A stretch of 64,000 nucleotides of DNA from Enhydrobacter aerosaccus (GCF_900167455.1 NZ_FUWJ01000003.1:186001-250000); one strand, 5' to 3'; positions 41,266-50,163 are shown, counted from the stretch's first letter. Translations and numbers: made by a program. The notes: generated from the sequence alone by a model not told the origin.

Positions 41266-43752
41266 ATGGACATGCGGGGATTCTTCCGATTGGCCTGTGT
41301 CGTGCTGGTGCTCTGCTCCAGCACCCTGGCCGCATTCGCCCAGAACGGCACACAGCCGCAGCGGCCGTTCTCGCAGCTTGTCGCCCTATGGACCCGGCAG
41401 CTCGATCGCATCGCCAGCCGCGCCGACCAGCCCGACCTCCAGCCGAGCGAGATCGACGCCCTGCGCGAGCAAGCCCTCGACGTGCGCACGGCCGCCGCCG
41501 CCGCGGCGGCGCTGGCCCGCTCCGACCTGGCCGACACCAAGAAGCTCCTCGCACCGCTCGAACCCAAGGCGGGCACCGACAAGACGGCCGAACAGCCATC
41601 GCCGCCGGACACGGATGCCGTAAAGGCCGAGCACGATCGACTGACCGAACAGGCCACCATCAGCGAGAGTCGGGTCAAGCAATGCGAGGTCATCATCGCG
41701 CGCTCCGACCAGCTGCTCGATCGGATGACCAAGCTGCGCGGCGAGGTGATGCTGCAAACGCTGCTGCGGCGCGATATGTCGCCATTGTCGCCGGCGGTCT
41801 GGCAGCGCATGGGGCCGGAACTCGTGTCGGCCGTTCAAAGTCTGTCCGATGCCGTGGGCACCTGGGCGAAAGGCGGTCTCTTCTCCCTGCGCTCGGGAGA
41901 CGAGGACCTCACGCCGCTGATCTGGTGGGCGTTGCTGACCATTGCCCTGTGGTGGCTGGGCCGACAGGCGCGCCAGCGCTTCGGCCGCGGCGAGCATGCC
42001 GAACCTGGCCAGCGCGACCGCACTATCGCCGCGGCGATCGACGGCGTGGGTGTCGTGCTGGTGCCGATGCTGGCGGTGTGGCTGATCGGCAAACTGCTGG
42101 CCGCCAGCCATCCGCCGATGCCCATCGACCGGCTGTTGTCCGAGCTCATCTCGCGGCTGATCTCGCTCCTCCTGGTCTTTGGCCTGACGGCAACGGCGCT
42201 GGCGCCGCATCGGCCGGCCTGGAGGGTCCTGCCTTTCACCGATTCGGCCGCCCAGCATCTGTCGACGTCCCTGCGCCGCCTCATGGCGGTCGGCGTCTTT
42301 GTCGACATGGTGTTCCTGGCTCTGACCCAGGGTGCCGATCGCGAAGCGCTGACGGCGGTCGGCGCGCTGGTCCTCGCGGCCACCGTGGCCTTTTTGACCC
42401 TGCCCGCGCTGGCGGACCGGGCCTGGCAGGCGATCCGACCGGAAGGCTCGGATCTGCCGTCGATGGTCGGCGGCACCAAATGGTCGATCGTCCGGCTGGT
42501 GCTCTCGGTGGCGGTCCTGTCGTCGATCGTCTTCGCCCTGCTCGGTTACGCGACGCTTGCCGCGCATATCCACTCGGCCATCGCCATCACCTCGCTGCTG
42601 CTGGCGCTGGCCCTGCTGTTCCATCGCTTCTGCGGGGATGCGCTCGAGACGGCCGCGGCAGCGGACACGCCGACGGGCCGCTGGGTCCGGCGCCGCTTCG
42701 GCCTCGCCCCCGATGCCGACCTGCATGGCCAGAACATTCTGCTCCTGCTGATCGATTTCGTCCTGGTGACGCTGCTCGGCATCGCCATCCCCGCTGCCTG
42801 GGGCATGGACATCGACGCCATCCAGACCGGATTCGGCCATCTGCTCTATGGCGTGAAGATCGGCGGCGTCACCATCTCGCTCGGCAATATCGGCCTGGCG
42901 ATCCTGGCGTTCGGTATCGCCATGCTGCTGGCGCGGCTGGTGCGCAGCGTGGTGCGCGATCGCGTCATGCCCACGGTCGACGCCCCGCTGCCCTTGCGCC
43001 AGTCGATCGACGCCGCGCTCAACTATGCCGGCGTCATCATTGCCATCCTGATCGGTGTTGGCGCGCTCGGCATCGACTTCACCAACCTCGCCATCGTGCT
43101 GGGCGCCTTGTCGGTCGGTATCGGCCTCGGCCTGCAGAACATCGCCAACAACATCATCTCCGGTGTCATCATGCTGCTGGAGCGGCCGGTGAAAGCGGGC
43201 GACTGGGTGTCGGTGAACGGCTTCGAAGGCTTCGTGCGACGCATCAACATTCGCGCCACGGAGATCGAGACCTTCCAGCGCACGCACGTGATCGTGCCCA
43301 ACAGCCTGTTCCTGCAGAATCCGGTGATCAACCGCACCTACGCCGACACATCGAGCCGCATCGACATCCCGCTTACGGTCGGCCTCGGCACAGACGTCGC
43401 GAAGATGGAGGCGATCCTGCGCGAGACGGCGCTGGCCCATCCACGTGTGCTGAGGGTGCCGGCGCCGATCGTGCGTTTCGTCCGCGTCACGCCGACCGGC
43501 CTCGAGTTCGAGCTCTTCGTCTTCGTCATGCAGCTCGCCGACCGCACGATCGTGAACAACGACCTCAATCGCGATATCCTGGCGCGGCTCATCGAGGCGA
43601 AGATCATCGACCCGGCACCGGTGCCGGAACTGAGGTTGCGCGACCTCGACAAGCTTGCCGCGCTGCTCTCGGGACATCCAAGGGAAACGATCGTGCCGGA
43701 GAAGGGCATGCAGGAGAAAGGTACCGATGCCGTTGCGCCGACGCCGCGCTGA
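41266..43752 (+). CDS. mechanosensitive channel of the MscS family with DUF3772 domain
   Basis: An 828-residue inner-membrane channel, longer than E. coli MscS (286) and like the MscK/YbdG-type large members. It has a signal peptide (FFRLACVVLVLCSSTLAAFA), a periplasmic helical DUF3772 region with long alanine-rich coiled stretches to about residue 200, ten or so membrane segments, and the C-terminal MscS pore and beta domain: LGALSVGIGLGLQNIANNIISGVIMLLERPVKAGDWV and then VPNSLFLQNPVINRTY. It protects against hypo-osmotic shock. The hydrolase gene overlaps its end by 26 bases. Confidence 0.92.
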   Translation: MDMRGFFRLACVVLVLCSSTLAAFAQNGTQPQRPFSQLVALWTRQLDRIASRADQPDLQPSEIDALREQALDVRTAAAAAAALARSDLADTKKLLAPLEPKAGTDKTAEQPSPPDTDAVKAEHDRLTEQATISESRVKQCEVIIARSDQLLDRMTKLRGEVMLQTLLRRDMSPLSPAVWQRMGPELVSAVQSLSDAVGTWAKGGLFSLRSGDEDLTPLIWWALLTIALWWLGRQARQRFGRGEHAEPGQRDRTIAAAIDGVGVVLVPMLAVWLIGKLLAASHPPMPIDRLLSELISRLISLLLVFGLTATALAPHRPAWRVLPFTDSAAQHLSTSLRRLMAVGVFVDMVFLALTQGADREALTAVGALVLAATVAFLTLPALADRAWQAIRPEGSDLPSMVGGTKWSIVRLVLSVAVLSSIVFALLGYATLAAHIHSAIAITSLLLALALLFHRFCGDALETAAAADTPTGRWVRRRFGLAPDADLHGQNILLLLIDFVLVTLLGIAIPAAWGMDIDAIQTGFGHLLYGVKIGGVTISLGNIGLAILAFGIAMLLARLVRSVVRDRVMPTVDAPLPLRQSIDAALNYAGVIIAILIGVGALGIDFTNLAIVLGALSVGIGLGLQNIANNIISGVIMLLERPVKAGDWVSVNGFEGFVRRINIRATEIETFQRTHVIVPNSLFLQNPVINRTYADTSSRIDIPLTVGLGTDVAKMEAILRETALAHPRVLRVPAPIVRFVRVTPTGLEFELFVFVMQLADRTIVNNDLNRDILARLIEAKIIDPAPVPELRLRDLDKLAALLSGHPRETIVPEKGMQEKGTDAVAPTPR

Positions 43753-44776
43753 GGGACCGCGCCGGCCATGGTGGCTCGTCCTGCTGTTCGCGACGGGCGT
43801 GCTGGCCGGCGTGGTGTTCTGGGCCTATTCGCCGGACCTGCCGAAGGATCTTCTGGTCGAGCGATACGCCAACGCTCACTCGCAGTTCCTGGATGTCGGC
43901 GGGGCGCGCGCGCATGTCCGCGACGAGGGCAAGGCCGATGCCATGCCGCTGCTGCTGATCCATGGCTCGCTGGGATCGCTGCAGGTCTGGGAAGGCTGGG
44001 TCGACCAGCTCAAGGATCGTTACCGCCTCATCTCCGTCGACCTGCCGGGGCATGGGCTGACCGGCCCCTGGCCGCGCGGCGAATATTCCATCGAGGCCTA
44101 CACCGATTTCATCGAGGTACTCGCCGACGCCTTGCACCTCGACCGCTTCGCCATCGCCGGCCAGTCGATGGGCGGTGCGGTCGCCTGGAGCTTCGCGAGC
44201 ACGCGGCCGGAGCGGGTCAGCCAGCTGATCCTGGTCGATTCGGCCGGCTATCCGGGAGAGGGCGAGCTTCCGTTCACGACCCGACTGGCGCGACTGGGCC
44301 TGATCGGCGACATCGGAATCTACTTCAAGCCGCAACGCATGATGCGACGCGCGCTGCTCGAGACCTATGCCGATCCGGCCATGGTGACGCCCGAGCGCCT
44401 GCGCCGCTACAGCGACCTGCAACGCTATCCGGGCAATCGCCAGGCGACCTTGCAACGGCTGCGCACCCAGGAACCGCTCGATCCGACACCGATCCGGCGC
44501 CTTGATGTGCCGACGCTCGTCATCTGGGGCGCGAAGGACCAGCAAGTGCCCGTGAACACCGCGTTCCGCTTGCAGGGCGACATCAAGGGCGCGAAGCTCG
44601 CGGTCTTCTCCACCCTGGGCCATGCGCCGATGGAAGAAGATCCCGTCGCCACCGCCGCGGCCGTCGCCGCCTTCCTGCCGACGGAGCCGCCGCGTCCGCT
44701 GGCGCCGCCGACGGAAGCCACGCCGCCCAGCGCCGATCAGCCGGTGGCACCATCGATCGTGCCGGAGAAGGACTGA
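43727..44776 (+). CDS. alpha/beta hydrolase with N-terminal membrane anchor
   Basis: A 349-residue alpha/beta hydrolase. One membrane anchor (WWLVLLFATGVLAGVVFWAY) is followed by the hydrolase domain: LLIHGSLGSLQVWEGW (oxyanion HG), nucleophile elbow AGQSMGGAVAW, acid in LVIWGAKDQQVP and the base in TLGHAPMEEDP. A proline-rich tail follows. The start at 43727 overlaps the MscS gene and has AGGAG upstream, so the two genes are probably co-translated. Substrate unknown. Confidence 0.9.
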   Translation: MPLRRRRAEGPRRPWWLVLLFATGVLAGVVFWAYSPDLPKDLLVERYANAHSQFLDVGGARAHVRDEGKADAMPLLLIHGSLGSLQVWEGWVDQLKDRYRLISVDLPGHGLTGPWPRGEYSIEAYTDFIEVLADALHLDRFAIAGQSMGGAVAWSFASTRPERVSQLILVDSAGYPGEGELPFTTRLARLGLIGDIGIYFKPQRMMRRALLETYADPAMVTPERLRRYSDLQRYPGNRQATLQRLRTQEPLDPTPIRRLDVPTLVIWGAKDQQVPVNTAFRLQGDIKGAKLAVFSTLGHAPMEEDPVATAAAVAAFLPTEPPRPLAPPTEATPPSADQPVAPSIVPEKD

Positions 44777-44863
44777 CGGTCTGCGGCCCGCTCCGGCATA
44801 ACGTCATCAAGGCGAAACGGGAGGAGGCCATGGTGCGGTACCAGCGGATACCGGTTCACCTGC

Positions 44864-45301
44864 ATGTTCGATTTGATGTCCGCGCTGCGGCGCCGGCTCA
44901 TGCTGATCGAGGTTCAACTCGAGAACGGTGAGACGGGCTACGTGGCCCGTTATGCCGATGCGGTGTTCGGCGCGATCGGGACACGGACCTGCACCGCCTG
45001 CGTACTGGCAACCTACCTCAGGACGCGAGACGGGGCGCGGGTCGGGCATGCCTTCATCGACCGCCTCCCCCATGCCGACAAGAAAGCGATCTTCGCGACC
45101 ATCGTCACCTATCACGCCCAGGTCCACGGCGTGGCGATCCTGCCACGGCGACAGTTGACGGATTTCAAGGCGACGATCGCCGCGGCCCGCTCCGAGGTGG
45201 CGTTGGAAGCCCTTGCCCGGCAGTTCGTCGATCACCACCAGACCTTGAACGGAGCAATGGCGATCAGCCTTCGCGCCAAGGCCTCGTCGCTCGTGGCGTA
45301 G
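44864..45301 (+). CDS. hypothetical protein
   Basis: A protein of up to 145 residues without recognised family; sequence such as IEVQLENGETGYVARYADAVFGAIGTRT and DRLPHADKKAIFATIVTYHAQV has normal composition and GC-rich third positions, supporting a real gene. The best ribosome binding site (GGAGGAGG at 44820-44827) precedes an ATG at 44830 in another frame that stops after 33 codons. Start at ATG 44864 or 44876 is therefore uncertain, and a frameshift near the start is possible. Confidence 0.6.
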   Translation: MFDLMSALRRRLMLIEVQLENGETGYVARYADAVFGAIGTRTCTACVLATYLRTRDGARVGHAFIDRLPHADKKAIFATIVTYHAQVHGVAILPRRQLTDFKATIAAARSEVALEALARQFVDHHQTLNGAMAISLRAKASSLVA

Positions 45302-45394
45302 GTTGCCCACCCGATCCGAGGCCCTTGCGATAGATCAATGCTCCTTGAGGCCCGCACCGTGATTGTCGGCAGCGTCGAAGGAGAGGAGAATTAC

Positions 45395-45880
45395 ATGTTG
45401 AAGCGCACGGCTATTTCCCTGTTAAGCGTTGGCGCCATTGCACTGGCGGCATTCACCGGAGCCGCCGAGGCCCAGAACAAGGGCGGCGTCAATGTCGGCA
45501 CGCTCACCTGCAAGGTGGCAGGCGGCATGGGCTTCATCATCGGCTCGTCCAAGGACCTCAACTGCCTGTTCGTACGCAACGACGGCGTGGCGGAGAAGTA
45601 TACCGGCTCCATCACCCGCTTCGGCGTCGATATCGGCTTCACCAAGGAAGGCCACATGGTGTGGCTGGTGTTCGCGCCGGGCAACCTCGCGCCGGGTTCG
45701 GTCGCGGGCGACTATGTCGGCGGCACCGCCCAGGCGACTGTCGGCGGCGGCGGGGCGGTCAACGTCCTGGTCGGCGGCGGCGCCCAGAACATCACCCTGC
45801 AGCCGGTCAGCGTCGAGGGCAACACGGGCCTCAACGTGGCGGCTGGCGTGGCCGGCGTCACCCTCAAGTACGCAAAGTAA
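45395..45880 (+). CDS. exported DUF992 protein
   Basis: A 161-residue periplasmic protein with signal peptide (AISLLSVGAIALAAFTGAAEAQ). DUF992 is shown by VNVGTLTCKVAGGMGFIIGSSKDLNCLF, the YTGSITRFGVDIGFTK region and the glycine-rich AQATVGGGGAVNVLVGG. Common and abundant in alphaproteobacteria; function unknown. ATG has AGGAG upstream and the gene is followed by a clear terminator. Confidence 0.93.
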   Translation: MLKRTAISLLSVGAIALAAFTGAAEAQNKGGVNVGTLTCKVAGGMGFIIGSSKDLNCLFVRNDGVAEKYTGSITRFGVDIGFTKEGHMVWLVFAPGNLAPGSVAGDYVGGTAQATVGGGGAVNVLVGGGAQNITLQPVSVEGNTGLNVAAGVAGVTLKYAK

Positions 45881-45905
45881 GCTCGGCGACCCTGGTCGGC
45901 GATTG

Positions 45906-45938
45906 ACCTCCTCTCCTCGATCGGGGAGAGGAGGTTTT
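45906..45938 (+). terminator. rho-independent terminator after the DUF992 gene
   Basis: ACCTCCTCTCC (45906-45916) and GGAGAGGAGGT (45925-45935) form an 11-bp stem with an 8-base loop, followed by TTTT. Position 26 bases after the DUF992 stop supports the call. Confidence 0.85.
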
Positions 45939-45954
45939 CGTTTGGGGAGCTGCG

Positions 45955-46731
45955 ATGCTGGATCTTAACAGCTATCCGTTGTGGCTGATCCTTCTCGTGT
46001 CGACGGCGGCGATCGCTGCCGCGGCCGAGGCGGGACGACAGTATGGGCTGCGCAATGCCGCGCGCGGCGGCGGCGGGCTGGGAGCGCTCGAGGGCGCGGT
46101 GCTCGGCCTGCTGACGCTGATGATCAGCTTCACCTTCGCCATGGCGCTGTCGCGCTTCGATGGCCGGCGCCAATCGGTGGTCGACGAGGCCAACGCCATC
46201 GGCACGGCCGGACTGCGGGCGCGATTGCTGCCGGCGCCGATCAACGCCGACAGCGTCGCCCTCATCAAGGACTACCTGCAGATCCGCGTCGAGGGCGCCC
46301 GCAACAACTGGAGTGATCTGGAGAGAGACGCGGCCATCGCCCGCTCCGGCGTCCTGCAGGAAAAGCTGTGGCAGCTCGCCAAGCAGGCCCAGGCCCGCGA
46401 CGCCGGCATGGTGCCGACGGGCCTCTATCTCCAGTCGCTCAACGAGATGTTCGACAATCACGAGAAGCGGCTGGCGATGTTCCGGGACCACGTACCGAAC
46501 ATCGTGCTGCTGGCGCTCTACGGCTTCGCCCTCGTCGGCCTCGCCCTGGCCGGCTATTCCGACGGGCTCGACAAGCGGCTGATCCGCCTGCCCATTCACA
46601 TGATGGGCATCCTGGTCTCGCTGGCGATCATCCTCATCCAGGATCTCGACCGCTCGACCACCGGCTTCCTGCGCGTCGACCTGCGGCCGCTGACCGACAC
46701 CGTCGACACCTTCGCCAACTTCAAGGACTGA
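45955..46731 (+). CDS. bestrophin-like (DUF4239) membrane protein
   Basis: A 258-residue inner-membrane protein with two N-terminal segments (LWLILLVSTAAIAAAAEAG; GAVLGLLTLMISFTFAMAL) and two near the C-terminus (IVLLALYGFALVGLALAGYS; HMMGILVSLAIILIQDLDR). The patterns FAMALSRFDGRRQSVVDEANAIGT and DLDRSTTGFLRVD are typical of the bacterial bestrophin-like/DUF4239 group. Function unknown; an ion channel is only a suggestion from the family name. Confidence 0.85.
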   Translation: MLDLNSYPLWLILLVSTAAIAAAAEAGRQYGLRNAARGGGGLGALEGAVLGLLTLMISFTFAMALSRFDGRRQSVVDEANAIGTAGLRARLLPAPINADSVALIKDYLQIRVEGARNNWSDLERDAAIARSGVLQEKLWQLAKQAQARDAGMVPTGLYLQSLNEMFDNHEKRLAMFRDHVPNIVLLALYGFALVGLALAGYSDGLDKRLIRLPIHMMGILVSLAIILIQDLDRSTTGFLRVDLRPLTDTVDTFANFKD

Positions 46732-46741
46732 GCGGCCCGCC

Positions 46742-47716
46742 TCAGCGCGCCAGCAGCGCCTCGACCTGGGTGTCGAGGAAGGCCGCATCCTCGGGATTGT
46801 CGCGCGGATTGCCGGCACGATGGCCCCACACCGAGGGGATTTCGACCAGCGTCGCGTCCTTGAGATGCGGCAACTCGAGGCGATTGTCGTCGGTCTGGAA
46901 GTAGAGATCGGTCGCGGATGGCATCAGCAGCACCCGCGCCTTGATCGCCGCCAGGGCCATCGCCAGATCGCCGCGAAACAGATCGTTGGCCGAGATGTCG
47001 CTATGCTGCCAGGTCCAGAGCTGCGCCAGCAGATCCCGCCTGTCGCGGCGCACGAAGTTCGCTTCCCAGGACCGCACCAGGAAGTCCTCGAGATCGCTGA
47101 AGCCCAGCCCGCGCCACAGCTCGCGGCGATAGAAGGTCTGGCTGAGTGCCCAGCCGGCATAGATGCGGCCCATGGCGCGCAAGCCCTGCTCGGCCGTGGC
47201 CGCCGCCTGCAACGTGGTGCGGATGCCTTCGAGGAAGACGAAGTTGTGCGGGGCCGTGCGGGCCGAGCCGCAATTGACGACGATGCGCTCGACCGATTCG
47301 CCGAACAGCGCCGCCCAGTGATAGGCCTGCTGCGCCCCCATCGACCAGCCATAGACCATCCGCACGCGATCGACGCCGAACACCTCCATCATCAGCCGCC
47401 GCTGCTGCAGGACGTTGTCGCAGGTCGTCACGTCGGGGAAGGCGCCATCGTAGTTGGAAGGCGACGTGCTCAGCCCGTTGGTGAACATGTTGGGAATGAC
47501 GACGAAATAGCGGCTGGGATCGAGCGCATGTTCGGGCCGCACCAGCCATTCGATGTCGGTGTGCTGCGCGCCGTAGCTTGTGGGATAGACGATGACGTTG
47601 TCCCGCGCCGCGTTCAGCGTGCCGAAGGTCTTGTAGACGATGCGCGCGCCCTTGAGCGTGCCGCCGCGCTGCAGCGTGACGTCACCGCAATCGAATACGC
47701 CCTCACTGGTCCGCAT
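46742..47716 (-). CDS. alpha/beta hydrolase, homoserine O-acetyltransferase (MetX)-like
   Basis: A 324-residue alpha/beta-hydrolase. The nucleophile is Ser125 in YGWSMGAQQAYHW, the acid in MPSATDLYFQ and the base in WGHRAG, the order of MetX acyltransferases. Unlike true MetX it lacks the classic NxLGGCxGTTGP segment, having PNMFTNGLSTSPS. It may be an esterase or an acyltransferase of unknown substrate. It is last in a leftward unit with desaturase and flavoprotein genes (15 bases to the desaturase). Confidence 0.82.
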   Translation of the reverse strand: MRTSEGVFDCGDVTLQRGGTLKGARIVYKTFGTLNAARDNVIVYPTSYGAQHTDIEWLVRPEHALDPSRYFVVIPNMFTNGLSTSPSNYDGAFPDVTTCDNVLQQRRLMMEVFGVDRVRMVYGWSMGAQQAYHWAALFGESVERIVVNCGSARTAPHNFVFLEGIRTTLQAAATAEQGLRAMGRIYAGWALSQTFYRRELWRGLGFSDLEDFLVRSWEANFVRRDRRDLLAQLWTWQHSDISANDLFRGDLAMALAAIKARVLLMPSATDLYFQTDDNRLELPHLKDATLVEIPSVWGHRAGNPRDNPEDAAFLDTQVEALLAR

Positions 47717-47731
47717 GCTCGCCCCTCGCGC

Positions 47732-48676
47732 TCACGCCAGCGAGCGCAGGATCTCGGCCTGGACCTGGATATAGCCCTTGGCCACGTGCTTGAGATGCGG
47801 GCGCAGATAGGTGTGCGCCTCGGGCAGGTGGTGGAAGGCGATGTTGGGAAACAGGTGGTGCTCGGCGTGATAGGGCAGGTTCCACATCAGGAAACGCACC
47901 AGCGGGTTGCTCAGGGTCGTGCGCGTGTTGGCGAAACCGTCGTCGGAATGCGGGCAGAGCGTATGCTCGCAGACGAGATAGAGGCGCAGGAACGGCAGCC
48001 CGACCAGCAACGGCAGGAGCCAGACCCAGAGCAGCAGCGTCGTGTGCAGCGCCAGCGAGCCGGCCAGCAGCAGCGCATAGAAGACGAGCAGCCAGCGGCC
48101 CCAGCGCCGCACCTCGGGCCAGGCCTGTTCATGGATGTAGGTGATGCCGCCGCGATAGCCGAACGGGAACAGGAACACGTCGCGCAGGCGCAGGACCAGG
48201 AACGGGATCGACGAGACGCGCCACAGATATTGGCCCCAGCGGGTCGGCGCCGGCGCGCTCAAAAGCTCGGGATCGCGGGCGGGATCCTGGGTGTAGCGGT
48301 GATGCGCCATGTGATAGTGGCGGTAGTAGCCGGCGTTGTTGAGGATCGCGGCGCCCGAGAAGAAGGCCAGCAGATCGGCCATCCAGCGCGTCTTGAACGA
48401 GCCGTAGTGAACCGACTCGTGCATGGCCGCGAACAGCGCGTTGATGAACAGGCCCTGCATCACCAGCGCCGGCAGCACCCACCAGGTGCCGCGCGTCGCC
48501 CACACCAGCCAGCCGCCCGCGACCAGCAGCACCAGATGCGCCGCGGTCTGCAGCGCGCCGGCAACATCGGAACGGGCATAGAGACGCTTCAGCACCGGCG
48601 CCGGCACGACCCGCATCTGGCGGGCGCGGGCGCCGGTGACGACGAAGGACGACGACGCTACTTCAGCGGTTCCCAT
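47732..48676 (-). CDS. membrane fatty acid desaturase
   Basis: A 314-residue integral membrane diiron desaturase. Three histidine boxes are clear: HESVHYG, HYHMAHHRYTQD and HAEHHLFPNIAFHHLPEAH. Several hydrophobic segments separate them. The family introduces double bonds into acyl chains or hydroxylates lipids and carotenoids. The start overlaps the end of the upstream flavoprotein gene by 19 bases. Confidence 0.9.
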   Translation of the reverse strand: MGTAEVASSSFVVTGARARQMRVVPAPVLKRLYARSDVAGALQTAAHLVLLVAGGWLVWATRGTWWVLPALVMQGLFINALFAAMHESVHYGSFKTRWMADLLAFFSGAAILNNAGYYRHYHMAHHRYTQDPARDPELLSAPAPTRWGQYLWRVSSIPFLVLRLRDVFLFPFGYRGGITYIHEQAWPEVRRWGRWLLVFYALLLAGSLALHTTLLLWVWLLPLLVGLPFLRLYLVCEHTLCPHSDDGFANTRTTLSNPLVRFLMWNLPYHAEHHLFPNIAFHHLPEAHTYLRPHLKHVAKGYIQVQAEILRSLA

Positions 48677-49320
48677 AATCCATCCCGATATGCCCGTTCG
48701 ACGCGCGCCTCGCCGGTCGCCTTGTCCGTTTCGCTAAGCCCCAGCTGGTCGCCGATCATGCGCGCGATCGACGGGAAGGTCCCCTTGGGCTGGGCATAGT
48801 CGCCGGTCCAGAGCCGCGACCGCAGCAGCGCCTTGGCACAGTGCAGATAGGCCTGCCGCACCGACACGACGATGGCGCAGCGCGGTTCCTTGCCCTGCAC
48901 CGCCATCGCGGACAGCAGCGTGGGATCGGTCGAGAGCCGCGCCGTGCCGGCGAGCCGCACCGTCTCGTTGGTGCCGGGCAGCAGGAAGATCAGCGCGATC
49001 TCCGGATTCTCGAGCAGATTGCGCAGCGTATCGAGCCGGTTGTTGCCGGGCCGGTCGGCGATGGCGACGGTGCTCTCGTCCAGCACCTTGAAGGAGCCCG
49101 GCGGATCGCCGCGCGGCGTCACATCCTGCCGGCCCTCGGCATCGGCGGTGGCGACGAAGCAGATCGGCGCCAGCGAGATGAAGCGGCGCATATGGGCGTC
49201 GATGCGGCCGATATCCTTGGCTTTGGCGAGCGAACTCACCTCACCGTAGGACGCGACCAGCGCCCGCGCGGCATCGGCGTCGAGCAGCGCGGGCGAAAGA
49301 GGCGGAAGTGCGTCAGGCAT
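48658..49320 (-). CDS. pyridoxamine 5'-phosphate oxidase-like FMN protein
   Basis: A 220-residue split-barrel flavoprotein of the MSMEG_1061-like group. Features: FISLAPICFVATADAEGRQDVTPRGDPPGSF, VAIADRPGNNRLDTLRNLLENPEIALIFLLPG and a C-terminal LHCAKALLRSRLW. Members bind FMN and reduce small oxidised substrates; true PNPOx activity is unlikely. GGGAA precedes the start. It heads the leftward operon with desaturase and hydrolase. Confidence 0.9.
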   Translation of the reverse strand: MPDALPPLSPALLDADAARALVASYGEVSSLAKAKDIGRIDAHMRRFISLAPICFVATADAEGRQDVTPRGDPPGSFKVLDESTVAIADRPGNNRLDTLRNLLENPEIALIFLLPGTNETVRLAGTARLSTDPTLLSAMAVQGKEPRCAIVVSVRQAYLHCAKALLRSRLWTGDYAQPKGTFPSIARMIGDQLGLSETDKATGEARVERAYRDGLWEPLK

Positions 49321-49452
49321 AAGGTTCCCTCCGGAACGGAGCCAAGTGATGCGCAAGCGATGCGAAAGCCTAGCACGGCCTGCGCCAAATGCCGCAACTC
49401 CGCGGCCGGGGTGTCGTTGGGAAAGGGAGATGACCAAAACGAGGAGAATCCC

Positions 49453-49812
49453 ATGGCCAACTACGACAACCGCGACCCCTACAATGTCACGCCGGGCAAC
49501 CGGCCTTACGACGAGTACGGCAATTCCCGCTTCGAGCCCATCGAGGATAGCGGCCGCGGGCCCTATGTCCTTCTGGCGCTCCTGGTGGCGATCGGCGTGA
49601 TCGGCGGGCTGCTCTATTTCAACCACAAGCCGGCCGACACCCAGCAGGCCCAGGCGCCGCTGACGACCGAGCACACCGCGCCCGGCCCTGCCACACCCGG
49701 TGCCGCACCGCTCGGCGGCAGCACGGCGACACCGAACAATCCGGGCGGCATGACCGGTCCTTCCGCCGGCGGCGACAGCGCGCCGGCGACGGCCCCCGGC
49801 GGCACGCACTGA
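49453..49812 (+). CDS. small membrane protein with Pro/Gly/Thr-rich tail
   Basis: A 119-residue protein, hydrophilic N-terminus (NYDNRDPYNVTPGNRPYDEYG), one membrane segment (YVLLALLVAIGVIGGLLYF) and an exported low-complexity tail rich in Pro, Gly, Ala and Thr. GAGGAG precedes the ATG. Family not recognised; likely an inner-membrane anchored periplasmic extension. Confidence 0.78.
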   Translation: MANYDNRDPYNVTPGNRPYDEYGNSRFEPIEDSGRGPYVLLALLVAIGVIGGLLYFNHKPADTQQAQAPLTTEHTAPGPATPGAAPLGGSTATPNNPGGMTGPSAGGDSAPATAPGGTH

Positions 49813-49855
49813 CGGATCGCTCTGCGGCCCGTTCCGCGTCGTCATCGCGACGGCG

Positions 49856-49890
49856 AAAAAAAGCCCGACCGGAATTCCTCACGGTCGGGC
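49856..49890 (-). terminator. leftward rho-independent terminator
   Basis: Read leftward, GCCCGACCG pairs with CGGTCGGGC (9 pairs, 10-base loop at 49872-49881) and is followed by seven T residues. Read rightward there is no T-run, so it ends a leftward transcript. No protein gene lies to its right on that strand. Confidence 0.85.
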
Positions 49891-50050
49891 TCTGAAGAAG
49901 GCCTTTGTATGTACACGTCTTCCGTAGCACGGCCGCCTGTGAAGACAGCCATGCTTCGATGCAAGGCTGAAATGCGCCACCACTCAAAGCGACGAATCGT
50001 TCCACCTAACCGTCCTCGGAAGCGGTCGGCATTCTGAAATCCGCATGGCG

Positions 50051-50086
50051 CATGCGTGCATGCGTGCATGCGTGCATGCGTGCATG
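50051..50086. repeat. tandem repeat of CATGCGTG, 4.5 units
   Basis: Four perfect CATGCGTG units at 50051-50082 and a final CATG. Each unit is nearly self-complementary, and the tract is flanked by GGCG/CGCC. It lies in the candidate RNA and may vary in copy number by slippage. Confidence 0.9.
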
Positions 50087-50117
50087 GCGCCATTCGAGGC
50101 GGTGACTGGCTCATCTC

Positions 50118-50163
50118 AATATAGCGATAGCCGCACGCAATAGTCAATGCGATAATCGCATTG
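50118..50163 (-). promoter_or_regulatory. strong leftward promoter with overlapping palindrome
   Basis: Leftward TTGACT (50142-50147) and TATATT (50118-50123) are 18 bases apart. An inverted repeat, CAATGCGA-TAA-TCGCATTG (50145-50163), overlaps the -35 box and would let a symmetric repressor control it. Local AT richness contrasts with the surrounding GC. Confidence 0.65.

Larger units (their letters stand above)
49856..50111 (-). ncRNA. candidate small non-coding RNA of about 256 bases
   Basis: A near-consensus leftward promoter (TTGACT, 18 bases, TATATT; 50118-50147) and a strong terminator (49856-49890) bound this segment. No frame inside has a ribosome binding site and runs cleanly from start to stop; the longest frames read through the terminator. 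The segment contains a CATGCGTG tandem repeat near the 5' end. It resembles none of 6S, tmRNA, SRP or RNase P RNA that I can recognise. Confidence 0.5.

Noticed and set aside
50051..50086. CRISPR-like array
   Set aside because: The units are contiguous octamers without spacers.
49842..50147. Leftward 101-residue frame over the candidate RNA
   Set aside because: It reads through the terminator, has His/Met/Arg repeats from the CATGCGTG tract and no ribosome binding site.
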